NCBI RefSeq assembly: GCF_025677645.1
Contig: NZ_CP106879.1
Location: 434,001-498,000, forward strand
Origin: Curtobacterium poinsettiae
Lineage (GTDB): Bacteria > Actinomycetota > Actinomycetes > Actinomycetales > Microbacteriaceae
Length of the DNA: 64,000 nt
Reading direction: 5' to 3'
Each line of letters opens with the position of its first letter. The first letter of the stretch is position 1. Below, piece after piece: positions 18,425 through 26,215 of this stretch. Both the position numbers and the translations under genes were made by a program. The notes under the pieces were generated by a model. The model did not search any database. It was not told where the DNA came from and saw only the letters and a program-made list of their open reading frames with translations.

Positions 18425-19336
18425 ATGGGTATCGACGTGCGCAACGAGATCCGCGACTTCCTGTCCTCCAGGCGGGCGCGGCTCACCCCCGAGCAGGTCG
18501 GCATGCCGTCGTTCGGCGGCGGGGTCCGACGCGTGCCCGGGCTGCGTCGGCACGAGGTCGCCATGCTCGCCGGCGTCAGCGTCGACTACTACACGCGGCT
18601 CGAACGCGGCTCGCTCAAGGGCGTCTCGGACAGCGTCCTCGAGGGCCTGGCGAGCGCCCTGCAGCTCGACGAGGACGAGCGTGCGCACCTGTGGGACCTC
18701 ACGCGCCTGGCGAACTCCGGCGCGAAGGTCATGCACCGGAACGTGCCGACCCGCGTGCGCCCGGGAGTGCAGCGACTGCTCGACGCGATCACCGGTGCGC
18801 CGGCCTGGGTGCGGAACGAGCGCGGGGACGTCGTCGCGACGAACGAGCTCGGCCGTGCGCTCTACGCACCGATGTTCGCCGGCCCCGGACGCCCGGTGAA
18901 CACCGCACGCTTCACGTTCCTCGACCCGGCCGCCCGCGACTTCTTCCCGGACTGGGCGCAGACCGCGAAGGACGCCGTGGCCGTGCTCCGGACCGCCGCG
19001 GTGTCGAACCCCTGCGAGCCGGGGCTCATCACGCTCGTCGGCGAGCTCTCCACCCGGAGCGAGGAGTTCCGCGGCTGGTGGGCCGCCCACGACGTCAGGA
19101 TGCAGCGCACCGGCAAGAAGCGCATCGACCACCCGATCGTGGGGGAGCTGCGGCTGTCCTACGAGGCGCTCGACCTGGTCGCCGACCCCGGCCTGACGCT
19201 GTTCTCGTACTCGGCCGAACCGGGCAGCGAGTCCGAGCGATCGCTCGCGCTGCTCGGCAGCTGGGCCGCGACGGAGCGCGCCGAGCAGTACGCGGCCCTG
19301 CGCGAGTCGGCGTCCGAGTCCGAGTCGGTCGACTGA
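18425..19336 (+). CDS. XRE-family regulator with MmyB-like ligand-binding domain
   Basis: 303 residues from the ATG at 18425. The HTH covers about 35-90 (VRRVPGLRRHEVAMLAGVSVDYYTRLERGSLKGVSDSVLEGLASALQLDEDE), then the MmyB-like domain (about 105-280: AWVRNERGDVVATNELGRALYAPMFA, FTFLDPAARDFFPDWAQTAKDAVAVLR, ELSTRSEEFRGWWAAHDVR). MmyB-type domains bind fatty-acid-like ligands and often control a nearby dehydrogenase or pump. It is the paralogue of the gene at 31873, sharing the motif order. No obvious target is adjacent. Confidence 0.92.
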   Translation: MGIDVRNEIRDFLSSRRARLTPEQVGMPSFGGGVRRVPGLRRHEVAMLAGVSVDYYTRLERGSLKGVSDSVLEGLASALQLDEDERAHLWDLTRLANSGAKVMHRNVPTRVRPGVQRLLDAITGAPAWVRNERGDVVATNELGRALYAPMFAGPGRPVNTARFTFLDPAARDFFPDWAQTAKDAVAVLRTAAVSNPCEPGLITLVGELSTRSEEFRGWWAAHDVRMQRTGKKRIDHPIVGELRLSYEALDLVADPGLTLFSYSAEPGSESERSLALLGSWAATERAEQYAALRESASESESVD

Positions 19337-19381
19337 CCCGGCCGGCGGACGGGCGCGAGCGCCAGCGCCGCGGTCGGACCG

Positions 19382-19585
19382 TCAGGCCTGAGGTGGGACG
19401 TCGTCGTCGAACCGCTCCGGCGAGCGCATCCGTTCGATGCGCAGCTGACGCTCCGTCGCCGACAAGCGCAGCACGCGGATCGCGGCGAACACGAGCACGA
19501 TGAGGGCGACGGCCAGCACGGCGAGCGCCAGCACGAACAGGGCGTAGAGGACGACGACGAATCCGAGACCACTGTCTGCGAGCAT
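19382..19585 (-). CDS. small single-pass membrane protein
   Basis: 67 residues from the ATG at 19585. A long hydrophobic segment (VVVLYALFVLALAVLAVALI and a few residues beyond) spans about 9-36, followed by a charged tail with LRLSATERQLRIERMRSPERF. The positive-inside rule puts the tail in the cytoplasm. Good codon use, but no family known. Divergent from the methyltransferase with 38 bp between starts, so a shared promoter region is likely. Confidence 0.65.
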   Translation of the reverse strand: MLADSGLGFVVVLYALFVLALAVLAVALIVLVFAAIRVLRLSATERQLRIERMRSPERFDDDVPPQA

Positions 19586-19623
19586 CCGTCGAACACAGCA
19601 GCGCGGGTTCGTAGGGTGGGGAC

Positions 19624-20382
19624 GTGACGAGGACGACGGACGGCTCAGCGGGGGATGCGGACCACCGGCAGCACCGTCGGCCCGAACCGGCGTTCGCCCG
19701 TGCGGTCGCGAAGGCGCTCGGTGACGCCCGGACGGTGCTGGACATCGGTGCCGGTGCCGTTCCGTACACGCCGACCGACCGTGACGTGCGGACCGTGGAG
19801 CCCGGCGCGGACCTGCCCTTCGCAGACGACACCTTCGACGCCGCGATGACGACCTTCTCGCTGCACGAGTGGGACCACCTCGAGCGCGGGCTCGCCGAGG
19901 TGCGTCGAGTGACCCGGGGCCCGATCGTGGTCCTGACGTTCGACCCCGACCGCATCGAGCGCTCCTGGCTCGCCGAGTACGCCCCCGAGGTGCTGGCGGC
20001 CGATGCCCGTCGCCACCCGGCGCTGCCACGGATCGCCGACGCACTGGTCGGCGACACCGTGACCAGCACCCCGTTGCCGATCCCGTTCACGTGCGTCGAC
20101 GGGTTCGCCGAGGCGTACTACGCCCGCCCCGAGCGACTGCTCGACCCCGGCGTGCGCCAGGCGGACCCGGCGTGGGGCCTGGTCGACGAGTTCACCGTGC
20201 GGCGGTCGGTGGCCGCGCTCCGGACCGCGCTGGAGTCGGGGGAGTGGGACCGGCGGCACGGGTCGCTCCGGATCCGCCCGACGTACGAGGGCTCGGTCGT
20301 CCTGGTCGCGGCGACGCCGAACCGACCTCGCCCGGCCGATCACGGCTGCACCGACCGGCGCGGGCTTGACACCCGGTCGTAG
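19624..20382 (+). CDS. class I SAM-dependent methyltransferase
   Basis: 252 residues from a GTG at 19624. Rossmann-fold methyltransferase: motif I VLDIGAGAVPYT (about 40-51), acidic loop VEPGADLPFADDTFDAAMTTFSLHEW, and a post-motif strand GPIVVLTFDPDRIERSWLAEY. This pattern belongs to the Methyltransf_11 (UbiE-like) group. The substrate cannot be predicted. The gene's stop codon overlaps a -10-like TAGGCT that may drive the next short reading frame. Confidence 0.85.
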   Translation: MTRTTDGSAGDADHRQHRRPEPAFARAVAKALGDARTVLDIGAGAVPYTPTDRDVRTVEPGADLPFADDTFDAAMTTFSLHEWDHLERGLAEVRRVTRGPIVVLTFDPDRIERSWLAEYAPEVLAADARRHPALPRIADALVGDTVTSTPLPIPFTCVDGFAEAYYARPERLLDPGVRQADPAWGLVDEFTVRRSVAALRTALESGEWDRRHGSLRIRPTYEGSVVLVAATPNRPRPADHGCTDRRGLDTRS

Positions 20383-20385
20383 GCT
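20380..20385 (+). promoter_or_regulatory. -10 element TAGGCT for a leaderless start
   Basis: TAGGCT ends 6 bp before the GTG at 20392, the spacing expected if transcription starts at the G of the start codon. It uses the methyltransferase stop codon TAG. No good -35 at 17 bp; a TTGACA at 20366-20371 is too close to serve. Confidence 0.4.
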
Positions 20386-20391
20386 GGTCGG

Positions 20392-20442
20392 GTGAGCTTC
20401 CAGGAGGTGGTCGGCGCCCGTATCGCCGGCATCAGGGCGTGA
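20392..20442 (+). CDS. 16-codon upstream frame (possible leader peptide) before the FBP gene
   Basis: GTG at 20392 to TGA at 20440-20442 encodes MSFQEVVGARIAGIRA. It could be read from a leaderless transcript started by the TAGGCT just upstream. The FBP gene begins 108 bp later and its own ribosome-binding site is weak. In the leader, GTGCGG-N7-CCGCAC can form a small hairpin. A leader peptide controlling a ribosome-linked protein by attenuation is possible but unproven. Confidence 0.35.
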   Translation: MSFQEVVGARIAGIRA

Positions 20443-20550
20443 GGCCCCCGGTCGCGCCCTCGGGTGCGGCCGCCCTCGTCGAACCCTGACCTCCTCCGCC
20501 CGGTGCGGTGTGCGTCCGCACGCCCCGGGTCCGTACGAAAGCGATCACCC

Positions 20551-21033
20551 ATGCTCCCCATCGTGGAGAAGACCATCCGCACGTCCTTCGTCAACGCCTC
20601 GCGCAAGGAGGTGTCCGACCTCACCCTGCCCGCCGGCTTCGAGACGCTCGACTGGGACGCGCTCGACTACCTCGGCTGGCGCGACCCGAAGATCGGCCGG
20701 CGTGCGTACGCCGTCGTGCCGACCCTGGACGGCGAGCTGATCGGCATCCTGTTCCGGCAGGCCGAGGCCTCGCCCCGTTCCCGCGCACAGTGCTCGTGGT
20801 GCCAGGACGTCAAGCTGCCGAACGACGTCGCCTTCTACAGCGCGAAGCGGTCGGGCCCGGCCGGCCGGAACGGCAACACGGTCGGCACCCTGGTCTGCCA
20901 GGACTTCCAGTGCTCGCGGAACGTCCGGAAGCTGCCGCCGCCGGCCTACGAGGGCTACGACGTCGAGGCCGCGCGCCTGCAGCGCATCGAGGACCTGCAG
21001 CTCCGCGCCGCGTCCTTCGCCGCCGAGGTCTGA
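20551..21033 (+). CDS. FBP domain protein (FusB/FusC-like, EF-G-binding family)
   Basis: 160 residues from the ATG at 20551. N-terminal helical part (MLPIVEKTIRTSFVNASRKE), then YLGWRDPKIGRRAYAVVPTLDGELIGILFR. The C-terminal treble-clef zinc finger has four cysteines: C81-x2-C84 and C116-x4-C121. The family includes FusB/FusC, which bind EF-G and release it from fusidic-acid-stalled ribosomes; actinobacterial members are generally housekeeping or stress homologues, so resistance should not be inferred. Ends at a 48-bp perfect palindrome. Confidence 0.87.
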   Translation: MLPIVEKTIRTSFVNASRKEVSDLTLPAGFETLDWDALDYLGWRDPKIGRRAYAVVPTLDGELIGILFRQAEASPRSRAQCSWCQDVKLPNDVAFYSAKRSGPAGRNGNTVGTLVCQDFQCSRNVRKLPPPAYEGYDVEAARLQRIEDLQLRAASFAAEV

Positions 21034-21045
21034 GACGCGACCGAC

Positions 21046-21093
21046 GACGGACGGGAGGCCCGTGACGGATCCGTCACGGGCCTCCCGTCCGTC
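21046..21093. terminator. family-1 hairpin, perfect 48-bp palindrome
   Basis: Exact inverted repeat centred on GGA|TCC between the convergent FBP and aldo/keto reductase genes, 12 bp from each stop. Confidence 0.8.
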
Positions 21094-21104
21094 AGGTGGT
21101 GCGT

Positions 21105-22091
<987 letters not shown>

Positions 22092-22202
22092 GCTGCAGGT
22101 CTACTCCCGGTCTCCGGGGCGGCGGGAGGCACTGGCTGTACCCGCCTCCGCACCGCTACGCTGCGGGGGACGGGGCAGACGCCCCGGGCTCGGGGGAGTG
22201 TC

Positions 22203-22439
22203 GTGGTCGTCATCTGGATCGTCATCGCCGTGGTCGTCGTCATCGGCGCCCTGCTCGTCGTGCTCGAGGTGCAGAACCGCCGTCGGCGGCGGGCGCTCGA
22301 GGAGCTCGACGACCTGTCGGGCCCGTGGGACGGCGCACGTGCCACCACCGACGCCGAAGCCGCGCACTCCGTGACCGAGGGGCTCGCCAAGTCCGCACAC
22401 CCCGGCATCACGGGTGCCGGCGGCGGCTTCCCCGGCTGA
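22203..22439 (+). CDS. small single-pass membrane protein
   Basis: 78 residues from a GTG at 22203, with GGGGGAG just before it. Residues 1-21 are a hydrophobic segment (VVIWIVIAVVVVIGALLVVL), followed by basic QNRRRRR and a soluble acidic tail ending in Gly. Predicted N-out/C-in membrane anchor. No known family; longer in-frame extensions upstream run through the antisense of the AKR and are not used. Confidence 0.65.
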   Translation: MVVIWIVIAVVVVIGALLVVLEVQNRRRRRALEELDDLSGPWDGARATTDAEAAHSVTEGLAKSAHPGITGAGGGFPG

Positions 22440-22565
22440 AGCGACCGCGCCCACCGCGCCGCTGTTGTCGAGAGCGGCTGATCGTGCGTCGACGTCGCCC
22501 GCCGGCTTCGTGAGGTTCCTCCAAGGTGCTCGCACGAGTCCTCCGCGCACTGGTGTGATCGACCC

Positions 22566-23111
22566 GTGAACCTGTACTTCCGACTGCTCCTGCTGCAGCT
22601 CCGCACCCGCCTGCGCGCTCGGGTCGGGGGACGCCGCCGAGCGTCGCTCTGGGACGAGGTGCGGACGCCGTTCCGGGTGGTCCCGACCGACCTCGACCCG
22701 CTGCGGCACGTCAACAACGGCAAGTACCTGTCGATGCTCGACCTCGGTCGGCTCGACCTGATGCTCCGCTCCGGCTACTGGGCCGCGCTGTCCGAGCACG
22801 GCTGGTACCCCGTCGTGTCGGCGCAGACGATCACGTACAAGCGGTCGCTGACGCTCGGGCAGCGGTTCGAGCTCCGGACCCACGTGCTCGGGGTCGACGA
22901 CCGTGCCGTGTACCTGGAGCAGACGTTCGTGCGACAGGGTGCCGTGATGGCCCGCGCCGTGGTGCAGGCCCGGTTCCTGCGGCGTTCCGGCGGGACGGTC
23001 CCGACCGCGGACCTGCTCGAGGCGGCGGGTGGGGCCGACCGCGACCTGACCGTGCCCGACTGGGTGCACGACTGGGCGAGCGCGACCCGGATCAGCAGCA
23101 GCGCGGCCTGA
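22566..23111 (+). CDS. hotdog-fold thioesterase-like protein (THEM6/4HBT type)
   Basis: 181 residues. N-terminal amphipathic helix (MNLYFRLLLLQLRTRLRARVG) may touch the membrane. The hotdog core starts with FRVVPTDLDPLRHVNNGKYLSMLDLGRLDLM, where the 'DxDxxxHVNN' motif marks acyl-CoA thioesterases, and continues with TITYKRSLTLGQRFELRTHVLG and VYLEQTFVRQGAVMARAVVQARFL. The substrate is probably an acyl thioester. It stands between two small genes on the same strand with no overlap. Confidence 0.85.
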   Translation: MNLYFRLLLLQLRTRLRARVGGRRRASLWDEVRTPFRVVPTDLDPLRHVNNGKYLSMLDLGRLDLMLRSGYWAALSEHGWYPVVSAQTITYKRSLTLGQRFELRTHVLGVDDRAVYLEQTFVRQGAVMARAVVQARFLRRSGGTVPTADLLEAAGGADRDLTVPDWVHDWASATRISSSAA

Positions 23112-23176
23112 ACGGTGCTGATCGGCGAGGTCGGCCGGTCCGGACCGACGTCGCCGGCCGGTCCTACGATGACCGC

Positions 23177-23830
23177 ATGGACATCGTCGACCTGGTGCTG
23201 CCGGACACCGCCGCGTGGCGTGCCTGGCTCGACGACCACGAGCACGAACCCGACGGGGTGTGGCTCGTCCTGGCGAAGAAGGGCGTCACGGAGCCGACGA
23301 CCCTGACGTACGACACGGCCCTCGACGAAGCCCTGTGCTCCGGCTGGATCGACGGGCAGCGGCGCGGACGCGACGACACCACCTACCGCCAGCGGTTCAC
23401 CCCGCGCCGGAAGGCTTCGCTGTGGTCGCAGCGGAACCTCGGCCTGGTCGCCGCACTCGTCGCCGAGGGGCGGATGCGGGAGCGCGGGCACGCCGAGATC
23501 GAGCGCGCCAAGGCCGACGGCCGGTGGGACCGCGCCTACGCCGGGTCGGCCACCGCCACGGTGCCGGAGGACCTGCAGGCCGCGCTCGACGCCGCGCCCG
23601 CTGCCGCCGCGCTGTTCGCCGAGCTCGACGCCACGAACCGGTACGCCGTGCTGCACCGCATCACCACCGCCCCGAACGCCACGGTGCGGACGAACCGGCT
23701 CACCAAGCTCGTCGGCGGACTCGAACGCGGCGAGACCCCGTACCCGCGGCCCACCCGTCCGGAGACCCCTGCGAACCCGGGCAGCGGTCGGGGGACACCG
23801 ACTCAGCGACCGGCAACGCACCGGGCGTAG
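23177..23830 (+). CDS. YdeI/OmpD-associated family protein
   Basis: 217 residues. Recognised by WRAWLDDHEHEPDGVWLVLAKK, LTYDTALDEALCSGWIDGQRRGRDDTTYRQRFTPRRKASLWSQRN (shown split across the conserved core, residues about 45-88) and ELDATNRYAVLHRITTAPNATVRTNRL. The CGWIDG-type and RFTPR motifs are diagnostic. The role of these proteins is not established; some are linked to peptide resistance and stress. The C-terminal 25 residues are low complexity. It starts 9 bp before the AKR gene region, possibly co-transcribed. Confidence 0.85.
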   Translation: MDIVDLVLPDTAAWRAWLDDHEHEPDGVWLVLAKKGVTEPTTLTYDTALDEALCSGWIDGQRRGRDDTTYRQRFTPRRKASLWSQRNLGLVAALVAEGRMRERGHAEIERAKADGRWDRAYAGSATATVPEDLQAALDAAPAAAALFAELDATNRYAVLHRITTAPNATVRTNRLTKLVGGLERGETPYPRPTRPETPANPGSGRGTPTQRPATHRA

Positions 23831-23839
23831 ACCGGGGTC

Positions 23840-24721
23840 ATGACCACAGGCACTGACACCACGAACCGTCCGGCCGCGTCCTCCGGCACCTTCCGCATCG
23901 GCGGCGACCTCGAGGTCAACCGGCTCGGCTACGGCACCATGCAGCTCACCGGCCCCGGCGTCTGGGGACCGCCGAAGGACCACGACGAGGCGATCCGCGT
24001 CCTCAAGCGCGCGGTCGAGCTCGGCGTGAACTTCTTCGACACCGCCGACTCGTACGGCCCCTACGTTGCCGAGGAACTCCTCAAGGAGGCCCTGCACCCG
24101 TACGGCGACGACGTCGTCATCGCCACGAAGGCCGGCCTGACCCGCACCGGCCCGAACGTCTGGCCGCCCGTCGGCCGCCCGGAGTACCTCCGGCAAGAGG
24201 CCGAGATGAGCCTCCGCCGCCTGGGCCTCGAGCGCATCGACCTGTTCCAGCTGCACCGCATCGACCCGAAGGTCCCGCTCGAGGACCAGGTCGGCGAGCT
24301 GAAGAAGCTGCAGGACGAGGGCAAGATCCGCCACATCGGCCTGTCCGAGGTCTCCGTCGACGAGGTCAAGGCCGCGCAGGAGATCGCCACGATCGTCTCC
24401 GTGCAGAACCTCTACAACCTGCAGAAGCGTGATGCCGAGGAACTGCTCGACTGGTCCGAGGAGCAGGGCATCGGCTTCATCCCGTGGTTCCCCCTGGCCA
24501 CCGGCGGGTTGACCGGCGACGACTCGCCGCTCACCGAGATCGCCGAGCGCAAGGGTGCCACCCCGGCGCAGCTCGCGCTCGCCTGGCTGCTCAAGCGCTC
24601 TCCGGTGATGCTGCCGATCCCCGGCACGTCGAGCGTCGCGCACCTGGAGGACAACCTGGCGGGTGCCACCGTCGAGCTGACCGACGACGAGTTCGAGGAG
24701 CTGGCGAAGCTGGGGCACTGA
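23840..24721 (+). CDS. aldo/keto reductase
   Basis: 293 residues. Cofactor and catalytic features: [19 protein letters not shown], Asp/Tyr in [21 protein letters not shown], Lys in VIATKAGL, His in [11 protein letters not shown], and [20 protein letters not shown] plus [22 protein letters not shown]. Close to the AKR11/YdbC-type oxidoreductases. It follows the YdeI-like gene by 9 bp. The downstream 38-40 bp palindrome separates it from padR. Confidence 0.93.
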   Translation: MTTGTDTTNRPAASSGTFRIGGDLEVNRLGYGTMQLTGPGVWGPPKDHDEAIRVLKRAVELGVNFFDTADSYGPYVAEELLKEALHPYGDDVVIATKAGLTRTGPNVWPPVGRPEYLRQEAEMSLRRLGLERIDLFQLHRIDPKVPLEDQVGELKKLQDEGKIRHIGLSEVSVDEVKAAQEIATIVSVQNLYNLQKRDAEELLDWSEEQGIGFIPWFPLATGGLTGDDSPLTEIAERKGATPAQLALAWLLKRSPVMLPIPGTSSVAHLEDNLAGATVELTDDEFEELAKLGH

Positions 24722-24764
24722 CCCTCAGGACGCGACCGCGGGTCGCGAACGCGACGACCGGTCG

Positions 24765-24804
24765 GACGGGAGGCGCGGTGCCAGCTGGCACCGCGCCTCC
24801 CGTC
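24765..24804. terminator. family-1 hairpin
   Basis: Perfect 40-bp palindrome with inner arms GCGCGGTGCCAG and CTGGCACCGCGC; 43 bp after the AKR stop and 36 bp before the padR operators. Confidence 0.75.
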
Positions 24805-24840
24805 TGTTCCCAGTCCTGTCCAGATCCGCGCTTGCGGAGG

Positions 24841-24868
24841 CATACCGGGTATGTGCATACTCAGTATG
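24841..24868 (+). promoter_or_regulatory. double PadR-type operator
   Basis: Two perfect 13-bp palindromes of form CATAC-N3-GTATG: CATACCGGGTATG (24841-24853) and CATACTCAGTATG (24856-24868), centres 15 bp apart, ending 31 bp before the padR ATG. PadR proteins typically bind ATAC...GTAT palindromes in their own promoters. The AT-rich sites stand out in this genome. Confidence 0.75.
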
Positions 24869-24899
24869 GCCACGGTGGCCCGGAGACAGGGGAAGTGTC

Positions 24900-25490
24900 A
24901 TGAGCGTTCGGATGGGCGTACTCGCGCTGCTGGTGGGGGGACCCGGCTACGGGTACCAGCTCCGGGGGGAGTTCGAGCACCGCACGGGCGGGAGCTGGCC
25001 GCTGAACATCGGCCAGGTCTACACGACCCTGGACCGCCTGGAACGCGACGGCCTCGTGGCCCGCGGCGACGCCGACGACGACGGACACGTCGTCTACACG
25101 GCGACCGACGCGGGTCGCGCGGAGGTGGCGCGCTGGTTCAGCGAACCCGTGCCGGCCAAGCGCGGCCGCGACGAGCTGGCGATCAAGTTCGCCCTGGCCG
25201 TGACCGTGCCCGGGGTCGACGTCGCCCGGCTGGTGCAGGTGCAGCGCGGTGCCGCGATCCGGAACCTGCAGGACCTGACACGACTGAAGCGCACGACCGA
25301 CCCGTCGACGGACCTGGCGTGGTCGCTCGTGCTCGAGTCGATGGTGTTCCAGGCCGAGGCCGAGGTGCGCTGGCTCGACCACGTGGAGTCGAGTGTCGCG
25401 CGGTACCGGCCGGACGAGCACCCTGCGGCGCCTGCCGGTGCCGACACGGCCGCTGCCGCTGCCTCTGCCGCTGCCCGGAGCGCACGGTGA
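24900..25490 (+). CDS. PadR family transcriptional regulator
   Basis: 196 residues. The winged helix is clear: MGVLALLVGGPGYGYQLRGEFEHRTGG, then NIGQVYTTLDRLERDGLVARGDA and a wing VVYTATDAGRAEVARWF. The C-terminal coiled-coil dimerisation helices run from about 85 to 170; the end is Ala/Pro-rich. It is the first gene of a three-gene operon with GTGA overlaps into an ABC ATPase and its permease. The double palindrome upstream implies autorepression and control of the pump by an inducer. Confidence 0.93.
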   Translation: MSVRMGVLALLVGGPGYGYQLRGEFEHRTGGSWPLNIGQVYTTLDRLERDGLVARGDADDDGHVVYTATDAGRAEVARWFSEPVPAKRGRDELAIKFALAVTVPGVDVARLVQVQRGAAIRNLQDLTRLKRTTDPSTDLAWSLVLESMVFQAEAEVRWLDHVESSVARYRPDEHPAAPAGADTAAAAASAAARSAR

Positions 25491-26215
25491 CCGCCGCCCC
25501 GCTCCTGCAGCTCGACGCCGTGAGCGTGCACTACGGCTCCGGTGCGAAGGCCGTCACGGCCCTGGCCGGCATCGACCTGCGGGTCGAGCGTGGCGAGATG
25601 GTGGCCGTGATGGGCACCTCCGGCTCGGGCAAGTCGACGCTGCTCGCCTGCGCCGGCACCCTGCTGCCGCCGACGAGCGGTGAGGTGCTGATCGACGGCG
25701 CCTTCGTGTCCGACCGTCCCGCCAGGGAGCTCGCAGCGCTGCGCCGCCGACTCATCGGGTTCGTGTTCCAGGACTTCAACCTGATCCCCTCGCTGACCGC
25801 GGTCGAGAACGTGGCACTGCCACTCGAGCTCGACGGGTGGAAGGCCTCGCAGGCCCGCCGTGCCGCGGAGCTCGCGCTCGACAACGTCGAGCTCTCGCAC
25901 CGCGCCGACGCCTACCCCGACGACCTGTCGGGCGGGCAGCAGCAGCGCGTCGCGATCGCCCGTGGGGTGGTCGGCGAGCGCCGGCTCGTGCTCGCTGACG
26001 AACCGACCGGTGCCCTCGACTCGCAGACCGGCGAGGTCGTGCTCCGCATGCTCCGTCGGCACGTCGACGCCGGGGCCGGTGCGCTCCTGGTGACCCACGA
26101 CGCCCGGCACGCGGCCTGGGCGGACCGGATCGTGTTCCTGCGCGACGGTCGGGTGGTGGACGAGACCGTGTACTCGGGCGTCGAGGCGGCGCTGACGGAC
26201 CGGACCGCCTCGTGA
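25487..26215 (+). CDS. ABC transporter ATP-binding protein (MacB/LolD-like)
   Basis: 242 residues from the GTG at 25487, overlapping the padR stop. Walker A GTSGSGKST (about 42-50), Q-loop VFQDFNLIPSLTAVENVALPL, signature LSGGQQQRVAIARG, Walker B LVLADEPTGALD and H-loop LLVTHDARHAAW. The sequence is that of the type VII (FtsX/MacB) ABC class, which powers mechanotransmission rather than classical transport. Pairs with the permease that begins at 26212. Confidence 0.95.
   Translation: MTAAPLLQLDAVSVHYGSGAKAVTALAGIDLRVERGEMVAVMGTSGSGKSTLLACAGTLLPPTSGEVLIDGAFVSDRPARELAALRRRLIGFVFQDFNLIPSLTAVENVALPLELDGWKASQARRAAELALDNVELSHRADAYPDDLSGGQQQRVAIARGVVGERRLVLADEPTGALDSQTGEVVLRMLRRHVDAGAGALLVTHDARHAAWADRIVFLRDGRVVDETVYSGVEAALTDRTAS

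Noticed and set aside
20551..21033. fusidic acid resistance gene
   Set aside because: The FBP family is widespread in actinobacteria as chromosomal housekeeping; resistance cannot be read from sequence.
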